Source: Paraburkholderia phenoliruptrix (GTDB lineage: Bacteria; Pseudomonadota; Gammaproteobacteria; Burkholderiales; Burkholderiaceae). From it: a stretch of DNA of 64,000 nucleotides. The stretch is taken from assembly GCF_019511605.1 (NCBI RefSeq), contig NZ_JAEUAV010000026.1:1-64000 (forward strand). The letters run 5' to 3'. The translations under genes were made by a program, and so were the position numbers. Below the pieces are notes generated by a model that did no database searches, was not told where the DNA came from, and saw only the letters and a program-made list of their open reading frames with translations. Positions 58,924 through 64,000 of the stretch are shown here, piece after piece. Positions within the stretch are counted from its first letter, which is position 1. Every line of letters begins with the position of its first letter.

Positions 58924-60141
58924 ATGAAAGTTGCGATCGTGCACGACTGGCTGGTCGCACCTGGCGGCGCGGAGAAAGTACTTGAGCAGATGATCGAATG
59001 CTTCCCCGACGCGGATCTGTTCAGCCTCGTGGACTTTCTCGAAGACCGCCGACCGTTGCACGGCAAGCCTGTCACCACATCATTCATTCAACACCTGCCG
59101 CTCGCGCGGCGGCGCTATCGTGCTTACTTGCCGTTGATGCCACTCGCGGTCGAACAATTCGATCTGGCCGGCTACGACCTGATCATCACGAGTTCCTACG
59201 CGGTTGCAAAAGGCGTGCTGGTTGGTCCCGATCAAACGCATGTGAGCTACGTGCATTCGCCGATGCGTTATGCGTGGGACCTTCAGCATCAATATCTGCG
59301 CGAAGCGGGGTTGACGCGCGGGCCACGGTCGTGGCTCGTGCGCCTGCTGCTGCATTACCTGCGGGGCTGGGATTCGCATTCGGCGAATAGCGTCGACCGA
59401 CTGATCGCAAACTCGCAATTCGTCGCGCGGCGCATGATGAAAACGTATCGGCGCGAAGCGGCTGTGATTCCGCCGCCAGTGGATGTACACGAGTTCGAAC
59501 TCTGCACGCGCAAGGATGATTTCTATCTGACCGCGTCGCGAATGGTGCCGTATAAGCGCATCGATCTGATTGTCGAGACCTTTAGCGCGACGCCGCACCG
59601 CCGGCTGATCGTGATCGGCGATGGGCCGGAGATGGCCGCCATTCGTGCGAAGGCGGGGCCCAATGTGACGATACTCGGCTATCAGCCGGTGGGCGTTCTC
59701 AAGGACTATTTGCAGCGGGCAAGAGCGTTCGTCTTCGCCGCTGAAGAAGACTTCGGCATTGTCGCGCTCGAAGCACAGGCGTGCGGCACGCCCGTTATCG
59801 CGTTCGGCAAGGGCGGCGCGCTTGAAACCGTGGTGCCGCTTGGCGAAGCGCACCCAACAGGCGTTTATTTCGGACGACAAACTGTCGTGTCGATGCTCGA
59901 TGCCATCGACCGGTTCGAGCGCCAGCACGAGCAGATTACGCCGGCCGCGTGCCGTGCAAATGCCGAGCGGTTTTCGGCGACGGTGTTCCGGCGCGCCTTC
60001 ATGGCCGAGGTGACGCGCACCATCGCCGCGGTCGGCGCGCGCGGCGAGTCGGCGGCCACTGCACGGCTCGACGCCGATCTCGTGACCGAACCGCTCGGAT
60101 GGCCTAGCGAGCCAGCGTCGCAGAGCAGTTGGGGACGCTGA
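58924..60141 (+). CDS. GT4-family glycosyltransferase (mannosyltransferase-like)
   Basis: A 405-residue GT-B glycosyltransferase. It starts MKVAIVHDWLVAPGGAEKVL with HSPMRYAWDLQHQYL, a pair of landmarks of the WbaZ/ExpE-like mannosyltransferase group. The donor domain has SRMVPYKRIDLIVE and the FVFAAEEDFGIVALEAQACG segment containing the E-x7-E pair. GGGAG 5 bp upstream supports 58924. It is probably part of the exopolysaccharide pathway with the Wza/Wzc genes. Confidence 0.9.
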   Translation: MKVAIVHDWLVAPGGAEKVLEQMIECFPDADLFSLVDFLEDRRPLHGKPVTTSFIQHLPLARRRYRAYLPLMPLAVEQFDLAGYDLIITSSYAVAKGVLVGPDQTHVSYVHSPMRYAWDLQHQYLREAGLTRGPRSWLVRLLLHYLRGWDSHSANSVDRLIANSQFVARRMMKTYRREAAVIPPPVDVHEFELCTRKDDFYLTASRMVPYKRIDLIVETFSATPHRRLIVIGDGPEMAAIRAKAGPNVTILGYQPVGVLKDYLQRARAFVFAAEEDFGIVALEAQACGTPVIAFGKGGALETVVPLGEAHPTGVYFGRQTVVSMLDAIDRFERQHEQITPAACRANAERFSATVFRRAFMAEVTRTIAAVGARGESAATARLDADLVTEPLGWPSEPASQSSWGR

Positions 60142-60436
60142 GCCGAAGCGTGTGGACGCTTCGCTGCTGGGCGGCCCTTTCGTGTTTCAGCAGGGCAGCA
60201 CCATCAACAAGCCGATCGGGCAGTGCAGCCCGATCGGTCGCCGGGGGACGGCGGCAGCGTGCCTCACGCGCCGCTTCGCAATACGTATTCGACGCAAGCG
60301 GTGAACCGAAACCAGCACAGTAACGATAACGGTGACGGAGGGCCGCAGCGATTCATAAAACAGGCAGTCGTTGATCCGTTCGCCATGCAATGGTGCACAG
60401 AAAACGCGACCTTTGGACGAGGAAGAATCTAAACTC
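60142..60436. other. Gap upstream of HigA-like gene, no toxin gene
   Basis: A 295-bp gap. I looked for a HigB-type toxin frame of about 90-110 residues and found none on either strand. It contains the inverted pair CCGATCGG...CCGATCGG near 60212-60240 but no T-run terminator. Confidence 0.5.
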
Positions 60437-60859
60437 ATGAACGCAGATCGCTTTCCGGGATCGTTTCCCGACATCGCTCAAAGCTGGGGCGCGCTACAGG
60501 CCCTGTTGCCCATTACGCCTATCCGCAGCGAGCAGGACTACCAGACGATGATGGAGGTGGCCAGTGCTCTGTCCGACCATCTGAACGGCAAGCAAGACGA
60601 TCCGCTCGCCGATCTTCATGCGATCGTCTCGGACCTGATTCGCAGCTGGAAGGCGCAGAACGTGACGTTGCCCAAGGCCGAGCCGCGCGAAGTCTTGCGG
60701 CATCTGCTCGAAACGCACGGGCTCAAGCAGAAGGACCTGATGGGCATCGCATCGCCAACGGTGGTGAGCGATATTCTCGCGGGCCGCCGCTCGATCAGCA
60801 AGAAGGTGGCCAAAGCCCTGGCCCAGCGTTTCCAGACCGACGTGAGCGCGTTTCTGTAG
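60437..60859 (+). CDS. HigA-like HTH transcriptional regulator, unpaired
   Basis: A 140-residue protein similar to HigA-type antitoxins. A helical N-terminal part (residues 10-80) precedes a HTH_XRE domain at about 85-135 (REVLRHLLETHGLKQKDL, then SPTVVSDILAGRRSISKKVAKAL). No adjacent toxin gene is visible. It may be a solitary regulator, perhaps of the exopolysaccharide genes, or a relic antitoxin. It has no strong Shine-Dalgarno sequence (GGAAGAATC upstream). Confidence 0.82.
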   Translation: MNADRFPGSFPDIAQSWGALQALLPITPIRSEQDYQTMMEVASALSDHLNGKQDDPLADLHAIVSDLIRSWKAQNVTLPKAEPREVLRHLLETHGLKQKDLMGIASPTVVSDILAGRRSISKKVAKALAQRFQTDVSAFL

Positions 60860-60962
60860 AACCGCATCGGTTCTGCTTGCGGCGCGGGCGGCTTTCTTGT
60901 CGCCGGCGCCGCATTCGTTGCGTCTTCAACTTTATCCGGACTACCACGAAGCCGGACATCAA

Positions 60963-60999
60963 TAAAAAAGGGGCTGCGCCTATCTGCGGCGCAACCCCT
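60963..60999 (-). terminator. Rho-independent terminator of the wza-wzc transcript
   Basis: AGGGGCTGCGCC (60969-60980) and GGCGCAACCCCT (60988-60999) form a 12-bp stem with one mismatch and a 7-nt loop. On the minus strand it is followed by TTTTTTATT. It lies 26 bp past the kinase stop codon, so the kinase gene is the last of its operon. Confidence 0.8.
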
Positions 61000-61024
61000 G
61001 ATTGTCTACCGCTTGTAAGTGGCG

Positions 61025-63436
61025 TTAGCCTCGCCTTGACGTCTCGTCGGAGCCGCCGGTCGTGTACGTGTACGCATACGCGTAGTCGTAAGTACCGTTT
61101 TTATTGTGGCTTTTCACCGGCACGGCGTTCATGACGCCGCCCACCACACGCGCCCGGGCGCGACGCAACTTCTTCAACGCTTCGGCGAGGTGGCCTTCGG
61201 TGTGCGCGCCGGCACGCATCACCAGTACGGTCGAGCCAGCGAGATTCGCCACCACCGCGGCGTCCGCGACCGCGAGCAACGGCGGCGTATCGACAATGAT
61301 CAGATCGAATTGCTGCTCGAAGCGCGCGAGGATTTCACTGAAGCGCGACGACGTGAGAATCTCCGACGGATTCGGCGGATACGTGCCGGCCGCGATGAAA
61401 TGCAGGCCCGCGACGCCCGTCGCGCGAGCCGCCGTTTGCAGATCGACCTGGCCCGTTAGCAGCTCTGTGAGGCCGCCTTCAGGCCAACGGCCCAGATATT
61501 GCGCAAGCCGTCCGCGCCGCAGATCTGCATCGATCAGCAGCACGCGCTTGCCGGATTCCGCGATCAACGCCGCGAGGTTAGCGCTCAGAAAGCTCTTGCC
61601 GTCCGACGGCGCGGGGCTCGTTATCGCGACAATGCGATTCGGTGCATCGATCAGGCCGAATTGCAAGGTGGCGCGCAAGCCGCGCAAACCTTCCACGGTC
61701 GTATCGTATGGATGGGTTTTCACAAGCAGCGGACGCACAGGTGCCTTGCCCGATGCAATCACGGTCTGCGTGCCGACCGGTTCGCGGTCGGCATGATCTG
61801 CGCGCGCGTCGCCGCGTCCGCGAAAAGGCAGCAGCCGTGCGGCGCCGCCCGGCGCGGCCGCCGTGTCGTGAATCTCACTCGGCCGCGAGCGCGGTGCGCG
61901 CAATGCGGCGCTACGCGTGGCGCTCAGTTGCCGGTCGCTGCGCGCCTGTTCCGCGCTGAAGGTAATCGCGCCAAAGATCGGCAACTGGAAGCGTCGTTCG
62001 ACGAATTCCGGATCGGCCACGCCGGTAAAGAACCTGCGTCTGCAAAATGCGAACAGAATGCCGGCAATCACGCCGAGCAGCGTGCCTGCCGAAATGATCA
62101 GCGCGGACTTTGGCCGCACCGGTCGCGAGGGCAGCAGCGCTTCGTCGATGATGTGCACGTTGCCGATCGTGCCAGCCCGCGAAATAGACAGCTCCTGAAT
62201 CTTGTTGAGCAACGCAACGTAGATTTCCTCGGCGACTTTCGCGTCGCGTTGCAAAGCCAGTGCGTTGCGCTCCGAACTCGGCAGCGTCGTGAAGTGATCT
62301 TCGAAACGCGCCTTTTCGCGCGCCATGGCGGCGAGTTGGGAATCGACCTGCTGCACTTCGGGGCTTTCCTCGGTGAAGCGGCGCAGCAGTTGCGCGCGCT
62401 GAATGCGCAGCGCCGCAATCTGCTTTTCGTAATCGAGGCCGCCCGCGAGGTACACGCCCGCTTCCTGAGTGGGCTGGAACGAGCCGACTTTCGATTGATA
62501 CTCGGAGAGCGCGGTTTCCGTCTTCTTCACTTCTGCGCGCAAGCGGGGCACTTCGCTATTGAGGAAATCCAACATGTGGCTCGCTTCTTCCTGCGCGCGT
62601 TCGGTGCGCTGCTTCAGGTACGACGCGGCCACTGCATTCGTGATGGCGGTGATTGCGTGAGCGTCCGTACCCGAATACGACAATTGCACGACACCGGTAT
62701 CGCGGCCCTTTTCGCTGACCTGCAAGGCGCTGGAGAGAGCCGACACGGCATCCAGCTGATTGAAGCGGGTCACATGGAATTCCGTGCCGGGACGGGCCAC
62801 CAGTTTTTTCACCAGTAGCGTGATGTCGTGGCCTTTCGCTTCTTGTCCGGCCACGCCGTCAAGCAGCGGGGCACCGAGTGCATCCGTCAGTACGTAGCGT
62901 CCGTTATCGAGCGCGCGCAGCGTGAGTTGCGCGCCCTCCAGCGCCTTCGGCACGCTGATCGATCCGACTTCGAACTGCTCGCCGCCCCACGCGTATTCGT
63001 TCAGGCCGAACGGCGCACCAAACGGATGGCCGGCGCGCGCGAACAATGCGGAAACCTTGCCGAGCACCGGCACGGTGTTTGCCGACGCGCTGAAATTCAG
63101 CCTGAATTGCTCGACAACCGGCTCGACCACGGCGCGGCTCTTGATGATCTCGATCTCGGCCTCGGTACGCATGGGGCCCACGCTCGGCATCAACGACAGC
63201 AGTTTCTGGCCTTGCGCGCTGTTGCCGTTGCTCTGTGCGTCTACTTGCAACAGCGCGTCCGCGGAATAGACCGGCGTGGCGATTTTCGTGTAAATGACGG
63301 CCGCGAGAATCACACTGCCCGCAATCCCGATCACCCACCAGATCTGCTCGGTCACCATGCGCAGCAGGTCGCGCATGACCGCATCCTCGTCGCCATCCGG
63401 TGCCGGACCATGGTCCAGCATGTCATACGTACTCAT
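61025..63436 (-). CDS. Wzc-type polysaccharide co-polymerase with BY-kinase domain
   Basis: An 803-residue inner-membrane tyrosine autokinase that controls chain length and export of exopolysaccharide (BceF-like in cepacian producers). An N-terminal Wzz domain lies between two membrane helices (about 35-55 and near 445). The cytoplasmic ATPase has Walker A PAPSDGKS (608-615), Walker A' VLLIDAD (632-638) and Walker B LIIVDTPP (712-719). A C-terminal tyrosine cluster has Tyr783, 785, 787, 789 and 791 in alternating positions. It follows the Wza gene by 23 bp. Confidence 0.93.
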   Translation of the reverse strand: MSTYDMLDHGPAPDGDEDAVMRDLLRMVTEQIWWVIGIAGSVILAAVIYTKIATPVYSADALLQVDAQSNGNSAQGQKLLSLMPSVGPMRTEAEIEIIKSRAVVEPVVEQFRLNFSASANTVPVLGKVSALFARAGHPFGAPFGLNEYAWGGEQFEVGSISVPKALEGAQLTLRALDNGRYVLTDALGAPLLDGVAGQEAKGHDITLLVKKLVARPGTEFHVTRFNQLDAVSALSSALQVSEKGRDTGVVQLSYSGTDAHAITAITNAVAASYLKQRTERAQEEASHMLDFLNSEVPRLRAEVKKTETALSEYQSKVGSFQPTQEAGVYLAGGLDYEKQIAALRIQRAQLLRRFTEESPEVQQVDSQLAAMAREKARFEDHFTTLPSSERNALALQRDAKVAEEIYVALLNKIQELSISRAGTIGNVHIIDEALLPSRPVRPKSALIISAGTLLGVIAGILFAFCRRRFFTGVADPEFVERRFQLPIFGAITFSAEQARSDRQLSATRSAALRAPRSRPSEIHDTAAAPGGAARLLPFRGRGDARADHADREPVGTQTVIASGKAPVRPLLVKTHPYDTTVEGLRGLRATLQFGLIDAPNRIVAITSPAPSDGKSFLSANLAALIAESGKRVLLIDADLRRGRLAQYLGRWPEGGLTELLTGQVDLQTAARATGVAGLHFIAAGTYPPNPSEILTSSRFSEILARFEQQFDLIIVDTPPLLAVADAAVVANLAGSTVLVMRAGAHTEGHLAEALKKLRRARARVVGGVMNAVPVKSHNKNGTYDYAYAYTYTTGGSDETSRRG

Positions 63437-63459
63437 GTCGATACTCCGTGGCAGGCGAT

Positions 63460-64000
63460 TTATCTGGACAACTGGACGGTGTAGAAGAGCGACTGCAGAG
63501 TCGGCGTGATCTGTTCGAGTGCGCGATTAAAGCGCGCCGCGTTCGACACCTGCACGTACACCACGTCCTTCGGTTGCAGATCGAATTTGGTCATCAGCAT
63601 CAACGCGTCCACCTGGGTCATGTCGAGTTGATACACGTCGGGCGTGAGCGTCTTGTCGGCGCCGCGCACCACGTACACGTAGCGGGGATCGCCAGTCTTC
63701 ACGTCGAGGCTGCCCGCGCCGGTGAGCGCGTCGGCGAGCGTGAGGCGGCCGCGGTTCATCGGCAGCGAGGTCGGCTTGTTCACTTCGCCCAGCACGAAGA
63801 CGCGGCTGTTCGAGCGGTCCGGCACGTCGATGATGTCGCCGTCCTTCAGCAACACGTTCTGTTGCGGGTCGCCGGTTTCGAGGAGCGCGGCCACGTCCAC
63901 GGTGTAGCGTTTGCCGTCGCGCGTCACGCCTACGTTCTGCAGGTCCGCATCGGGCAATGCACCGCCCGCGCGATTGATCGCATCGAGCACGGTCAGCGGC
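63460..64000 (-). CDS. Wza-type outer-membrane polysaccharide export protein (partial)
   Basis: The C-terminal 179 residues of a Wza/BceE-like export protein; the 5' end lies beyond the window. Two SLBB-type repeats are visible, the later including VFVLGEVNKPTSLPMNRGRL, LADALTGAGSL and VQVSNAARFNRALEQITP. In the complete protein an octameric lipoprotein forms the outer-membrane translocation channel. It is immediately upstream of the Wzc-type kinase in the same operon. Confidence 0.9.
   Translation of the reverse strand, partial: PLTVLDAINRAGGALPDADLQNVGVTRDGKRYTVDVAALLETGDPQQNVLLKDGDIIDVPDRSNSRVFVLGEVNKPTSLPMNRGRLTLADALTGAGSLDVKTGDPRYVYVVRGADKTLTPDVYQLDMTQVDALMLMTKFDLQPKDVVYVQVSNAARFNRALEQITPTLQSLFYTVQLSR

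Noticed and set aside
60142..60436. HigB toxin upstream of the HigA-like gene
   Set aside because: No frame of suitable length or with RelE/HigB features on either strand.

Overview
The window is GC-rich DNA with a codon pattern and gene set typical of a Burkholderiaceae chromosome (Burkholderia / Paraburkholderia / Caballeronia). Supporting markers are a DUF4148 exported protein, a DUF3088 protein, a ManD-type uronate locus, a cepacian-type Wza/BY-kinase pair and an RNase R-RlmB-RpiA housekeeping block. The species cannot be fixed from sequence alone.

Layout. 0-4 kb: a stress/low-oxygen-like module with two different nitroreductase-fold proteins, Hsp20, a triple-BON protein and a small protein carrying eight Thr-Gly-Ser repeats. 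FNR/Anr-like boxes (TTGAY-N4-RTCAA type) lie in front of three of its transcription units, each with a -10-like hexamer about 40 bp from the box centre. 4-13.6 kb: three LysR regulators interleaved with SDR and NmrA-type oxidoreductases, a DUF1330 protein, a Tat-exported epoxide-hydrolase-like protein, two small exported proteins and a P460-like c-type cytochrome.

13.7-34.8 kb: a long organosulfur-scavenging-type cluster. It has a TauD-family dioxygenase, an SsuABC-like transporter with two permeases, three NtaA/SnaA/SoxA(DszA)-family flavin monooxygenases, a DszC/SfnB-like flavoprotein, another luciferase-like monooxygenase, a dipeptide-type ABC transporter with a fused double ATPase, two similar solute-binding proteins, a MetQ/NlpA-like protein and a DUF3088 protein. 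No flavin reductase is visible. Two of the monooxygenase genes share a 72-bp near-identical 3' segment in direct orientation 15 kb apart.

34.9-40.6 kb: a copper-type P1B ATPase with YHS and metal-binding N-terminal modules, an isoprenylcysteine-methyltransferase-like membrane protein and a His-tailed DUF2933 protein. These are divergent from a LemA-TPM-TPM operon, with several FNR-like boxes in the shared upstream region. 40.8-48.3 kb: a hexuronate/aldonate catabolism locus (fructuronate reductase, ManD mannonate dehydratase, two MFS permeases, L-idonate-type dehydrogenase, GntR regulator). The same 9-mer, GTATGGTAG, occurs upstream of manD and upstream of the GntR gene.

48.3-52.4 kb: a degraded patch with an IS3-like transposase tail, a frameshifted MFS pseudogene, an AraC/GyrI-like regulator and a HEPN-like protein. 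It abuts the 3' ends of two tandem tRNA-Leu(CAG) genes, each with its own terminator. 53-57.4 kb: rnr, rlmB and rpiA. 57.4-64 kb: two GT4 glycosyltransferases, an unpaired HigA-like HTH protein and the end of an exopolysaccharide export operon (Wza, Wzc-type tyrosine autokinase).
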